A DNA stretch of 64,000 bases from JACRIM01 sp964605185. GTDB lineage: Bacteria > Planctomycetota > Phycisphaerae > UBA1845 > UTPLA1. Position 1 is the stretch's first letter, and every line of letters starts with the position of its first letter. The notes under the pieces are model-generated. The model ran no database searches. It had not been told where the DNA came from and saw nothing but the letters and a program-made list of their open reading frames with translations. Below are positions 19,601 through 28,465 of this stretch, one piece after another. The translations under genes and the position numbers were made by a program. The DNA is taken from positions 97,893 to 161,892 of the forward strand of contig CAZSBF010000001.1 in the NCBI GenBank assembly GCA_964605185.1, written 5' to 3'.

Positions 19601-22600
19601 GAATGGTTCTTGAAATAATCATTTTCGTAAATTCCCACGTAGCCGTTCGCAGTCGAGGACATGTTGTTGTTGGAAATGTTGACCACGCTCTGGTGCGTGC
19701 TGTCCTCAATCAACACACCGCAATTCTCGACAAACGTCATGGCATTGCCGGTGATGTTGATCGTCGCATCAAAGGCCGAAAAACTTTCGGCCGGTGACGC
19801 GTACATGTGATAGTAGAACTGAATCGCGTTCCGGAAGCCGAACGTCGCCCCGCTCTTCTGAAAGATGTTGGTCGTGACATTGAGCGTGGCGCCGCCGTCA
19901 TTCTCGTTCGCCGGCGTTAAGTCCGGGTTGACGAGAATTCCCTGGTCGGCCTGGTCGCCCTGCAGCACGCAGTTCTGAATCGTGATCGTGCTGTTGCCGG
20001 TCGTGCTGCCGTCAATCTTGATGCAGCAGTTGCCGTTGATCGTATTCGCACCCATGTCAGCCTGGGTGATCGTGAAGCCCTGGCCCGGACCACCAATGGT
20101 GATCCCGGGGGCCGCAATGGTGAATACGGGCGTGTTGTCCGTGTTCATCATGTACTTGATCTCCGTCGCGGCTGCACCGGATACGGAGAGGAAGATCAGA
20201 TTGGCTTTGTTGATATTCACCGTCGCAGCCATGATGTCATAGGTGCCGGCCGCGAACAGAAGCGTATCGCCTGCCGTGGCACTGGTGATCTTGGCGTTGA
20301 TATCGTCGCCGGGCGACACATTGATCGTCGCACCCAGAGCCTCACCGCCGGCCAAGCCGACGACCGCAAGGGCCAGGCAAAGGCCGGTCATCGTTCGTCT
20401 TGAAATCTTCATCGAAACATCCTTTCGCCCTCGGCGAATGCGTCGTCGGCCAAGCATGGCAAGACCGAGCAAGGTCGTGGGAACCATGATTCCGCCGCCC
20501 GGACCGCAGCCGATGCCGCAAGGCCCGCCCGGAGGTGCCGGCGCTTCGCAGGCATCGCCGATGCCGTCGCCGTCCGAATCGGCCTGGTCGGCATTGGCCA
20601 CCGCGGAGCAGTTGTCAACGCAATCCTGAATACCGTCGCCGTCGGCGTCGCCATCGGGATTGTTCTGCTGGCAGGAGCAGCCACTGGCATCGGGCGCCTG
20701 GCCCGCAGCCGTGTCGGGGCATGCGTCGTCACAGTCGATGACACCGTCGCCGTCCGCATCGGTCGCCGAAGCGGCCGCCGGGTCGGCATCGACCTGACCC
20801 GCGTTGACCGGAGCGCCGTTGTAGAACGAGTTTTCAGCATTCACGATGTGAGCGGCGTCGCCGTTGACGTTGTTCACGCCGGTCGCCACGCCAAAGAAGT
20901 CGTTCTCCGAAGCATTGACCGATGCGGAGTCAAGGATCTCCTGCTCCAGCGTGATGCCGCGACTCGAGCCGACGAAGCAGTTGTTGTGAATCTCAACCAC
21001 GGCGGCCCCGGTAATGTCCTCCGTCACGCGGATACCGTTGATCGCACCGGCCGTCGTCTTCAGACGATTCCCGGTAATCGTGAGGTGGCCACCAAAGATC
21101 TCGCTGTCCAGCAGAATGCCGTCTTCGCTGAAATCGGTGAAGGCATTGTCGATGATGGAAACCGCGGTGCCTTCCTCCAAGTCGTAGCCGTCCCACCACA
21201 GGCCGCGCTTACCGCCGGTGCAGTTGTTGCGATAGACGATAAAGGTCGAGCCATCGTAGATATCGTCGTCCAGCGCGATGGCCGCCGTTGGGAAGCCGGT
21301 GATCGTGTTTCGATTGACTTCAACCAGAGACCCGTATGCGCCGGCTCCGTAGTAAAGAATAATGCCGCAGTTGTCGCCGCCGCCCGCGCCGGCCGTGATC
21401 GTGTTGCCGGTGATGTAGTACGACGAGGCGTCGGTGACTTCGTCATCCACGAAGATACCCGCGCCGTCGTCGCTGTCGTACGGCGAATCGTCGCCGACCT
21501 CATCAGGATCGATGATGTTGGTGATCGTGTTATTGCTTAGCGTGACGATGGAACCGTAATCGGCGCCGTAGTACATGTAGATTCCGTACTGGCAGCCGTC
21601 GGCATGAGGCGTAAACGTGTTACCGGTGATCGTCGTCGTGCTTCCGTCATCGGTGTCATAGTAATAAGCGCCATACACGCGCTGACCGGTGAAGGTGTTA
21701 CCCGACATCGTGAAGGTCGAACCATAGTCGGTGTCACTGTCGGTATAGAGACCGTACTCACAACCGCCGGGAACGGCGGTAAACGTGTTGCCGCTGATCG
21801 TCGTGTCCGAACCGTCGTAGGTCTGATACCAGTAGATCGCCGTATAGTAGAAGTTCGTGACGGTGTTGTTGGAGAAGATTCCAAAGCTCCCGTCCGACAC
21901 GCCGTCATCCAGGTAAATGCCGTATTCCGAACCGGCCGAATGCGCCGTGAACGTGTTGCCCGTGATCGTGCAACCCGCGCCGTCATAGCAGTAGTCGTTG
22001 TAGTACCCCGCATCGCCGCCACCGTAATTACCGTATCCGGTAATGGTGTTGTTATTCACGATGATGAATCCACCCTCATACAGCTCATACACGTAAATGC
22101 CCGCGAACGCTCCGCTGGGGTGGGCCGTCATTGAATTGTTCGTAACGGTCGTGATGCCACCCTCGTAGCCCGCGTATTCCGAGTAGAGACCGCAATACCA
22201 CCAGCCATTAATCGTGTTTCCGTCGATCAGCATTGTGCTGCCGTATTGCACTTCATAGTTGTAGATTCCGTACTCAAAGTCGTTGATGGTGTTGTTGGTG
22301 ATGGTGTAGACGCCCCCATCATATGCCTCGTACACATAGAGCCCGTATGTTGCAGAGTCATAGGCCGCGGTGATGGTGTTACCGCTGATTTCCGACGTGG
22401 CAAAATCACCAACGTAATACTGCTCAATGCCCTCGTCGACGCCGCTGATCGTGTTGTTGTTGATCGTTGACCACGAGTAGTAATACGGGTTGTAGAGATA
22501 AACGCCATAGTCCGCGCCGCCGGCGCCCGACGTAAACGTGTTGTTGTCGACGTGAATCGTCGAGTTGTCATACACATCGTCGCAGTAAAATCCCGCGTAG

Positions 22601-24192
22601 TCATGGCCCGTAAAGGTGTTGCCGGTGATTGTGGCCGTGCTGTGGTCACCCACGTCGCCGCTCAAGTAGCAGCCATAGTCCGGCGGGCTGCTGACCCAGC
22701 CGGTGAATGTGTTATTGGTGACAGTTAATGTGCTGTTGTACTCAATCGTGCTGCTGCAATAGATGCCGGCGTAATGGAAATCCTTAACGGTGTTGTTGTT
22801 GACCAGCGCCGTGGAGCCATAGCTGGGCGCGTAAACATAAATGCCGTAGTCACCGCCGCTTTCATCACGCCCGTCGATGAGATTATTCTCGCAAACAAAG
22901 GTGCTGCCGTATTCCGGATAGTCTTCATAAATGCCGGCGTAGTCCCAACCCTTCACCGTATTGTTGCTCACAACCGTGTCGGAACCGTAATCGGTATCGG
23001 TATAGATGCCGTAGCTGCTACCGCCGCCGTCGGCCATCAAGACGGTGTTGTTGGTGATGGTGACGGTGCTACCCGCATAGGGATACGACTCATAAATGCC
23101 GTAGGAGTCAAAGCCGGTCACCGTATTGCCGTCGATGAGCGTCGTGCTGCCGTATTCCGTATCAGACTCAATGCCGTCGCTGCCACTTTCTGTATCAACA
23201 GACAGCGCATTGCCCGTAATCGATGTGGTCGAGCCGTTATAGGTATCCACGTCAATGCCATAGGTATCCACGTTGGTCACGGTGTTGTTCGCAACGACGA
23301 GCGTCGAAGCCTCATTCAATTCGCTGATGTACAGTCCGTAATCAAAGTCATCGATCGTGTTGTTGGAAACCGTCAGTGCCGAGAACGTCGTTACGTCGCT
23401 GCTAAATTCAACTCCGCTGCTGCCGTCTCCAGACGACGTGATCGAATTGCCGGTAATGGTGACGTTGCTCTTGTAAACGTCATCATCAAAGAAAACGCCA
23501 TAGTCATAAATGTCGGTCATCGTGTTGCCCGTGATGGTGACCGTCATGTCATAGGCTGAGATGTTCGTGCTCAAGGGAGCCGGATACATGTGATAATAAA
23601 AGTAGATGCCGTAATCGAAGCTATCCGCGCCGCCGCTCAGGCTGAACGTGTTGTTGGTGACGATGAGCGTCGGGAAGCCGCCCTGAACGTTCGCCGGCGT
23701 CATGTCGGGGTTGATCAGGATGCCAACGTCGGCATCGGTGCCCTGCAGAATGTTGTTCGTGATCGTGACGGTGCTGTTGCCCGTCGTCGAGCCGTCGATC
23801 TTGATGCAGCAGTTGCCCGTCAGCGGCGTGTTCGCCCCGGCGTCATTCTGCTGGATGATCAGACCCTGGCCGGCGCCGCCGATGGTGATGCCGGACGAGG
23901 CGATCGTGATCACCGGCGTGTTGTCGGTGTTCGTGGCATACACGATGGTCGCGGTCTGATTCCCGACACCGCGAAGCGTCATGTTCGCCTTGTTCATGTT
24001 GATGGTCGCAGTGACCGTGTGGGTCCCCGCGCCCAACTCAATGATGTCGCCGATCGCGGCTGCGTTAATCTGACCTTGAATGTCGCCTCCCGCAGCCACC
24101 GTAAAGGTTGCCGCTTCGACGGTGGTGAAACCGATGGCAAGCGTGAGTGTACAAATGGTAAGTGACAGAATGTTTTTAGTTACACGATTCAT
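16666..24192 (-). CDS. Giant fused tandem beta-helix secreted protein with two TSP3 ends
   Basis: 2,508 codons, start ATG 24192 with AGGAG six bases upstream. Two homologous proteins are joined in frame. Half 1 (residues 1-1260) and half 2 (1261-2508) each have a signal peptide, an N-terminal pectate-lyase-like part (CCIKIDGSTTGNS in both), about 25 repeats of roughly 40 residues of the type NNTVTGFDYGIYxxxxxxGSTxTI (parallel beta-helix), thrombospondin-type-3 calcium motifs (DADGDGVIDCDDACPDTAAG) and a tail CGIGCGPGGGIMVPT + hydrophobic + RRRIRR. Acidic, Tyr/Asn/Thr-rich composition suits a surface or extracellular adhesin or carbohydrate-binding protein. No catalytic residues are evident. 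See the junction at 20410-20427. Confidence 0.85.
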   Translation of the reverse strand: MNRVTKNILSLTICTLTLAIGFTTVEAATFTVAAGGDIQGQINAAAIGDIIELGAGTHTVTATINMNKANMTLRGVGNQTATIVYATNTDNTPVITIASSGITIGGAGQGLIIQQNDAGANTPLTGNCCIKIDGSTTGNSTVTITNNILQGTDADVGILINPDMTPANVQGGFPTLIVTNNTFSLSGGADSFDYGIYFYYHMYPAPLSTNISAYDMTVTITGNTMTDIYDYGVFFDDDVYKSNVTITGNSITSSGDGSSGVEFSSDVTTFSALTVSNNTIDDFDYGLYISELNEASTLVVANNTVTNVDTYGIDVDTYNGSTTSITGNALSVDTESGSDGIESDTEYGSTTLIDGNTVTGFDSYGIYESYPYAGSTVTITNNTVLMADGGGSSYGIYTDTDYGSDTVVSNNTVKGWDYAGIYEDYPEYGSTFVCENNLIDGRDESGGDYGIYVYAPSYGSTALVNNNTVKDFHYAGIYCSSTIEYNSTLTVTNNTFTGWVSSPPDYGCYLSGDVGDHSTATITGNTFTGHDYAGFYCDDVYDNSTIHVDNNTFTSGAGGADYGVYLYNPYYYSWSTINNNTISGVDEGIEQYYVGDFATSEISGNTITAAYDSATYGLYVYEAYDGGVYTITNNTINDFEYGIYNYEVQYGSTMLIDGNTINGWWYCGLYSEYAGYEGGITTVTNNSMTAHPSGAFAGIYVYELYEGGFIIVNNNTITGYGNYGGGDAGYYNDYCYDGAGCTITGNTFTAHSAGSEYGIYLDDGVSDGSFGIFSNNTVTNFYYTAIYWYQTYDGSDTTISGNTFTAVPGGCEYGLYTDSDTDYGSTFTMSGNTFTGQRVYGAYYYDTDDGSTTTITGNTFTPHADGCQYGIYMYYGADYGSIVTLSNNTITNIIDPDEVGDDSPYDSDDGAGIFVDDEVTDASSYYITGNTITAGAGGGDNCGIILYYGAGAYGSLVEVNRNTITGFPTAAIALDDDIYDGSTFIVYRNNCTGGKRGLWWDGYDLEEGTAVSIIDNAFTDFSEDGILLDSEIFGGHLTITGNRLKTTAGAINGIRVTEDITGAAVVEIHNNCFVGSSRGITLEQEILDSASVNASENDFFGVATGVNNVNGDAAHIVNAENSFYNGAPVNAGQVDADPAAASATDADGDGVIDCDDACPDTAAGQAPDASGCSCQQNNPDGDADGDGIQDCVDNCSAVANADQADSDGDGIGDACEAPAPPGGPCGIGCGPGGGIMVPTTLLGLAMLGRRRIRRGRKDVSMKISRRTMTGLCLALAVVGLAGGEALGATINVSPGDDINAKITSATAGDTLLFAAGTYDIMAATVNINKANLIFLSVSGAAATEIKYMMNTDNTPVFTIAAPGITIGGPGQGFTITQADMGANTINGNCCIKIDGSTTGNSTITIQNCVLQGDQADQGILVNPDLTPANENDGGATLNVTTNIFQKSGATFGFRNAIQFYYHMYASPAESFSAFDATINITGNAMTFVENCGVLIEDSTHQSVVNISNNNMSSTANGYVGIYENDYFKNHSTATINGNTITGFDYPIYYYAENLSTVTCNSNTISGHTYQGIYGYVDYGSSQTIMSNSITGTATADTGIETDTEYGASSTVTGNTINSVQDYGIYESYPYSGSTYTCTNNTITMIANAGGGYGIYLSGTEYESHSVITGNTVTNYDYCGIYEGYPYAGCTTLIENNMLDALDATGSDYGIWVDYPEYGSTATINNNTVKDFNYCGFYNAGGEAGSTMTVTNNTFTGFAATAPDYGIYLTSSWYYGCTVNINNNTATGFDYAGVYTDEFYDNTSWTCNANTLTGVSTGADYGIYSEGVYYYGFCTINGNTIANFDDIGIYNNYNDDFASVTVTNNSVTTPVAGANYGMYLEYAYDGGLLTVTGNTISGGSDGIYIYEISYGGTCLVDTNTIGDWDNSGIYIDYMYYGFLTTLSNNMMTADTAGAYYGIFTYDVYEGGVLNVVNNTATGYGNTAGDEAGFWNDNSFEYGSDLNMSGNTFTAHEMGSQYGLYFDNGFDYGCYVNVANNTFTGVVGDCLYSYYCEDGSFVTFANNTFSAIAAGCDNGLYFDDGVDYGSRLTVVGNTVTGAMDYGLYMYEANDGSTVAITGNTFTGHTDGCEYGLYNEYDDYGSVINITNNSFTNIKGPAASDGYGINPLDSDYVNDGSEMTVSGNTITCLEDADSDTYGIYFNYVTAYGSSLTVADNTLTGHNYVGMYFNDDIYAGGRLDVTGNSITGGDSSLYWDASYDIENGSIVNITNNLFAAFTVDGFYMGGEIYGALVTITGNRFQGTAATNGVNFDDNISSAAEVYVNDNCFTGVTDGIRTEMILDTALVTATGNDFFGVTTNGVNNTTGDASHVINAENSFYDGAATNAGEVDADPAAASAPDADGDGVANCDDTCPQTAAGASVDAAGCSCIQLTPTADADGDGVIDCNDNCVNTANADQADSDADGIGDACEAPAPPGGPCGIGCGPGGGIMVPTMLGAGLGLFARRSIRRRR
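20410..20427 (-). promoter_or_regulatory. Internal ribosome site and start codon at the beta-helix fusion junction
   Basis: On the minus strand a CGA codon (20427-20425) runs into AAAGGA and then, eight bases on, ATG at 20412, which opens a fresh signal peptide (MKISRRTMTGLCLALAVVG). A single C-to-T change in that CGA would give TGA overlapping the ribosome site, the normal layout of two adjacent genes. The second half can probably still be translated on its own as a 1,248-aa protein. Confidence 0.75.
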
Positions 24193-24806
24193 ACATGCTC
24201 CTAGGAGGCCGAAAGGCCGTTTCCCGCAGGCGTTGAGCCTGCAGCGAGGGTGTTCTTCCCAATTTTGATGTGCGAGGTTTCAAAACGCGCAGCACAACGC
24301 GCGCGATACAAATTAAAGATGCGAGGATTCAAACGCTTCCGTGCGATGTCGGAATCCTTATCTAGTGCGAGGCCAACCCGAACGTGCGCGCTCGACCCCG
24401 ATGTCGAACGCCCGTGTCCATCTTGTCCGGCTCGGTAGCATACAATCCTGCGACCGGCGTGCAAGTGGTTGTGAGTCGAATAGTACGGCGGTGGCGCCGT
24501 CCTTGTAAAGGGGGCATTCCCTGTCACAATTGAACCGCCCCCATGCCGCCCCACTTCTCTGTGCACTATTACCCACCGCAGAAGCTACGCAATCCTCATT
24601 ACGAGTACTGTTACTCGGCATCGGCCACAAGATCAGTGCAACCAATTTAGCTCGCCTTACAGCGGTATGTGTTGTAAACTAAGTTCCGGGGGAGAGAATC
24701 GGGAGGTCATTTCGTTTATGCGTTTTAGCAATCGAAATGGGCCTTCCGTCGCAGCCAGTTGAATGCCCTCGCCAATTAACTCGCGTCTCCCGCGAGAACT
24801 AACATT
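24193..24806. other. Intergenic region between divergent secreted-protein genes
   Basis: 614 bp without a convincing gene. On the minus strand just before the beta-helix start are two hairpins (GCAGGC/GCCTGC arms at about 24224-24242 and GGCC-GAAA-GGCC at 24207-24218), then the palindrome CTCCTAGGAG containing the Shine-Dalgarno bases. A near-direct repeat TGCGAGGNTTCAAA(A)CGC occurs at 24271-24288 and 24320-24336. On the plus strand a CTCGCG/CGCGAG hairpin (24780-24796) precedes the next gene. These may be leader or operator elements; no known riboswitch was recognised. Confidence 0.5.
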
Positions 24807-26240
24807 ATGAAGACAATTAGGTTAAACCACGTAAACCGGATCGCTCCCTTTCCTGCCCTGCTGGTGACTTTGCTCACCGCCCAAGCGGTCCAAGCCACTT
24901 TTCACCTCATGCAGATCGAGCAAATCACGGTCGGCGTTGATGGCGACAATTCCCGCCAAGCCATTCAGTTACGAATGCGATCGGGCGGTCAGAATATCGT
25001 GTCAGAGGGCCGAATCCGCGCATGGGATGCGACTGGGAATAACCCTATCACGATCATTGACTTCGCGACGGATGTCACCAACGAAAGCGTGGGCGACCGT
25101 GTCTTTGTGGTCAGTACCAATCTGGGAGAAGTCGTCGTTCCCCAACTTTCAGCCCCCGGATCCTTCGACTTTCAGATGACCAATCAGATTCCACCGACCT
25201 ACTTCGCCGCCGGTTCCCTGACCTTCGAAGAAGACAACGGTTTGATCCTGTGGCGCCTCAGTTGGGGCGGCGCGAATTACACCGGACCCACCACGGGCTC
25301 GACCACAAACGACGCCGACGGCGAGTTCGGAAAGTTTGCCTCGGGCCTGGACGACATCACAGGTACGCGCGCATTGAAATTCCCCGGCGCCGCAAACACC
25401 CAAAGCACCAACAACGCCGCCGATTACCAACTCATCACGACGGGCGTGGTCTACACCAACAATGCCCGTTGCGATTTCGACGTCGACTTGATGCCGACGT
25501 GCGGAATGTCGGACCTCGACATGGACATGGTCTTCGATGACTGCGACATCTGCGTCGACCCCGACAACGACGGATTTGGAAACCCCGGCTTCATGCGCAC
25601 CTGTTGCCCAAATGACAACTGCCCCGCCGTTGCCAATGCCGATCAGGCCGATGCCGATGGCGATAGCGTCGGCGATGCGTGTGACACCTGCACCGACACC
25701 GACGGCGACGGCCTCGGCAATCCCGGCTTCGCCGCCAACACCTGCGCTGCAGACAACTGTCCCGGCGTGGCCAATCCGACTCAAACCGACACCGACGGCG
25801 ATGGCCTCGGCGATGCCTGCGACAATTGCGACAACGTCGTCAACGCCGATCAAGCCGACGCCGATGCCGACAGCATTGGCGACGCCTGCGACACCTGCAT
25901 TGATTCTGACGGCGACGGCTTCGGCAACCCCGGCGTTGCAACCAATACCTGCTCAACCGACAACTGCCCGAGTGTTGCCAATGCGACTCAGGCCGATGCC
26001 GATGGTGACGGGCTTGGCGATGACTGCGATAATTGCCCCAATGCCGCCAACGTCGATCAGGCCGATACCGATGCCGATGGCGTGGGCGATACCTGCGACA
26101 CCGTCGTGGGAGATGGAAATGGTGGCGGTTCGGCCGCCTGCGGTGCATCGGGCAACTGCGGCACGGGTATGATGACAATGATGCCCATGGTCGTGGCAGG
26201 GGTCGGCTTGATCCGCCGCGGCCGACGGGCGAAGCTATGA
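24807..26240 (+). CDS. Secreted thrombospondin type 3 repeat protein
   Basis: 477 aa. A signal peptide ends near QAVQA. Residues about 30-230 form an unassigned beta-rich domain. Residues about 235-435 hold at least five TSP3-like calcium motifs, such as DADGDSVGDACDTC and DTDGDGLGDACDNC, with regularly spaced cysteines. The C-terminus GNCGTGMMTMMPMVVAGVG followed by LIRRGRRAKL is a short hydrophobic tail like those ending the two beta-helix proteins, probably a sorting signal. The Shine-Dalgarno is weak and a small hairpin lies just upstream of the ATG. Confidence 0.8.
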   Translation: MKTIRLNHVNRIAPFPALLVTLLTAQAVQATFHLMQIEQITVGVDGDNSRQAIQLRMRSGGQNIVSEGRIRAWDATGNNPITIIDFATDVTNESVGDRVFVVSTNLGEVVVPQLSAPGSFDFQMTNQIPPTYFAAGSLTFEEDNGLILWRLSWGGANYTGPTTGSTTNDADGEFGKFASGLDDITGTRALKFPGAANTQSTNNAADYQLITTGVVYTNNARCDFDVDLMPTCGMSDLDMDMVFDDCDICVDPDNDGFGNPGFMRTCCPNDNCPAVANADQADADGDSVGDACDTCTDTDGDGLGNPGFAANTCAADNCPGVANPTQTDTDGDGLGDACDNCDNVVNADQADADADSIGDACDTCIDSDGDGFGNPGVATNTCSTDNCPSVANATQADADGDGLGDDCDNCPNAANVDQADTDADGVGDTCDTVVGDGNGGGSAACGASGNCGTGMMTMMPMVVAGVGLIRRGRRAKL

Positions 26241-26265
26241 TCTTGAGAATTCAATGGAGCAAACC

Positions 26266-27096
26266 ATGTTGACGAAATCGTTGAAATTGAGTGTGTGGGT
26301 GTTGCTGGTTGCCGCGGGCGTGTGCCTTGCCCAGGAGAAACCCGAGCGAGGCGAAGGCCGCGAAGGACGTCGACCGCGAGAAGACCGCGCCCCACGGCTG
26401 AATCAGGCGGGCATCCGCAACCCGGAGAAGCTGCTCGAACAGATGAAGGATGAATTGAAGCTGACGGACTCGCAGCAGTCCGAGGCCAAGAAAATTGTGG
26501 ACGAGTATTCCGCCGACGTGAAAGTGCTTCGCGATTCGGCGAAGCCGCCCGCCGAGATGGGCGCCAAGTATCAGGAGTGGCGAAAGCAGTTGGATGAGGC
26601 CCGCGCCGCCAAGGATAACGCGAAGATGCAGCAGATCCTCGATCAGATGAAGGAAGACCGTAAGCAGCGCGATGCCGCCGAAGCCCCGATTCGCGAAGCC
26701 ATCGAAAAGTCCACCAAGAATCTTCACGACCGGCTCGCCACCATGCTTGGCGAAAAGCAGAAGGTTGGCTTCGAAGGTCTCTGGCAGGACGCCGTGCAGG
26801 GGCGTAACAGCGGTCCGTCGCGCATCAACCCCAGCCAACTTCGCAGCGTCGTCATGAAATTGCCGGACCTTTCGGAAGATCAAAAGAAGAAGGTGGAAGA
26901 CACGCTGAAGGCCAGCGAAAAAGAAGTCGCCGATGCCAAGACCCCGGCGGACCGAAGCCGCGTCACCAAAAAACTCTACGACGACGTGCTTGCCTTGCTG
27001 AACCCTGCGCAGCAGGAAAAGGTCAAAGGCGAAATGAACTCGCGCGGCCCACGCGCCCGCGGCGGAGAAGGCAAGCCCGAGACCAAAGGCGGGTAA
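26266..27096 (+). CDS. Periplasmic helical protein, possibly Spy/LTXXQ-like
   Basis: 276 aa from ATG 26266 (GGAG seven bases before). A signal peptide ends at CLAQ. The mature chain is highly charged and mostly helical, with KDELKLTDSQQSEAKKIV and LPDLSEDQKKKVEDTLKA resembling the LTxxQ motifs of Spy/CpxP-type proteins, and an Arg/Gly-rich start and end. It may bind or chaperone exported proteins. The role is inferred from composition and weak motif match only. Confidence 0.6.
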   Translation: MLTKSLKLSVWVLLVAAGVCLAQEKPERGEGREGRRPREDRAPRLNQAGIRNPEKLLEQMKDELKLTDSQQSEAKKIVDEYSADVKVLRDSAKPPAEMGAKYQEWRKQLDEARAAKDNAKMQQILDQMKEDRKQRDAAEAPIREAIEKSTKNLHDRLATMLGEKQKVGFEGLWQDAVQGRNSGPSRINPSQLRSVVMKLPDLSEDQKKKVEDTLKASEKEVADAKTPADRSRVTKKLYDDVLALLNPAQQEKVKGEMNSRGPRARGGEGKPETKGG

Positions 27097-27181
27097 CGCC
27101 CCTCAATATCATCTCAACGCCCGACCCATTAGGTGACACGGGCGTTCGGGTAGGCGCAAAATCGCATCCGCGATTTGCGCC

Positions 27182-28465
27182 ATGCCGGTTTCCGCAAAGG
27201 CCGACGATTCGTTGCAATCAAGCTCCGCAACATCCCAACGCACAGACGTGATCGACCCCACCTCGGACGCCGCTGCAACGCGCGCCGCGGCCGTCATCGG
27301 CTGCCTGCTGTTCGTCTCGATGATCCCCGTGACCATGCTGGTCGCCCCGCTCAAGGAACTAATCGCGATTCGCCATGGCGCCGGCGACTTCGCAACCCAC
27401 GCCTTCATGTCGATCAACATGATCGGCGCAATCCTGATCGCCCCCTTCCTCGGTGCACGGGCCGACCGACCCGCCATACGACGCCGCATCGCGATCCTCG
27501 CATTGGCGGTCGACGCCGTGCTGCTCGCGGCCATGGCCGTGGCGCCGTCCCTTGCCGTCCTGCTCACGCTTCGCTTCTTTGAAGGCGCGGCGCACGTGGT
27601 GGCCATCAGCCAGCTCATGGCCCTCGCCGCATCCTGGGCCTCCCCGCAAAAGCGCGGCCGCGCTATGGGAATGGCCGGTGCCGCAATGATGTTCGGCACG
27701 GCCTGCGGCACGCGACTCGGCGGCCCCATCTGGCACTCCATGCCGGGGTGGACCTTCCAAATCGCCGGCGCAATCAGTGCGATCGCCGCCTTTCTCGTTC
27801 TTCTGTTCGCGTCAGAGCCGCGTTCGGTGCAGTCCCAGCCGCCGGCGTTTCCCGGCATTCGCGCCACCATTCGCGAGAACCGCGCCATGGCCATCCCCTA
27901 TGCATATGCACTGATGGACCGACTGTGCGTCGGCGTCATCGTGTCGACGTTTGTTCTCTACCTCAGCGACATCGGCCAGCTCGAGCCCGGTCAACGAAGT
28001 CGCCTGCTTGGATTATTCCTCATTCCCTTTGCCGCACTGGTATACCCCGCGGGAAGACTCGTGGACCGCATCGGTCGCATCTGGCCGATCTCAATTGCAT
28101 CGCTGATTTTTGGTGCAATCTTGGCGACCTATCCGTGGATTGAAATCTCCGCCCTGCCTGCCGTCATGCTATTGTCCGGCGTGGTCAGCGCCATCATGTT
28201 CGCGCCCAGCCTCGCACTCACCGCCGATCTTGCCCCACCCGGTGGTCGCGGCGCCGCGTTCACAGGTTTCAATGTCGCAGGTTCGCTGGGTTTCACCATG
28301 GGCCCGCTTCTGGCCGGCGGCTTGTTCGCATGGTGGAGCGCGAGCGGATCGACCATCGACGCCTATCGTTTCACATTCGCCGTCGCCGGCGCAATGCAGA
28401 TGGCATGCGCAATGGCAACTCTCCCAGCCCTGATCCGCCTCAAACGCACCGGCCTCACGCGATGA
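27182..28465 (+). CDS. Major facilitator superfamily transporter
   Basis: 427 aa with about 12 hydrophobic segments. The loop after helix 2 has GARADRPAIRRRIAI, the MFS A-like motif, and a related GRLVDRIGRIWPIS lies between helices 8 and 9. An approximately 30-residue polar N-terminus precedes the first helix; the start codon is not marked by a ribosome site and could lie further in. The substrate cannot be assigned; drug or metabolite efflux is the common role for such MFS members. Confidence 0.85.
   Translation: MPVSAKADDSLQSSSATSQRTDVIDPTSDAAATRAAAVIGCLLFVSMIPVTMLVAPLKELIAIRHGAGDFATHAFMSINMIGAILIAPFLGARADRPAIRRRIAILALAVDAVLLAAMAVAPSLAVLLTLRFFEGAAHVVAISQLMALAASWASPQKRGRAMGMAGAAMMFGTACGTRLGGPIWHSMPGWTFQIAGAISAIAAFLVLLFASEPRSVQSQPPAFPGIRATIRENRAMAIPYAYALMDRLCVGVIVSTFVLYLSDIGQLEPGQRSRLLGLFLIPFAALVYPAGRLVDRIGRIWPISIASLIFGAILATYPWIEISALPAVMLLSGVVSAIMFAPSLALTADLAPPGGRGAAFTGFNVAGSLGFTMGPLLAGGLFAWWSASGSTIDAYRFTFAVAGAMQMACAMATLPALIRLKRTGLTR

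Noticed and set aside
16666..24192. CRISPR-like or satellite array suggested by the strong periodicity
   Set aside because: The period is a protein repeat of variable length with diverged DNA, within an open reading frame; no identical repeats with unique spacers.
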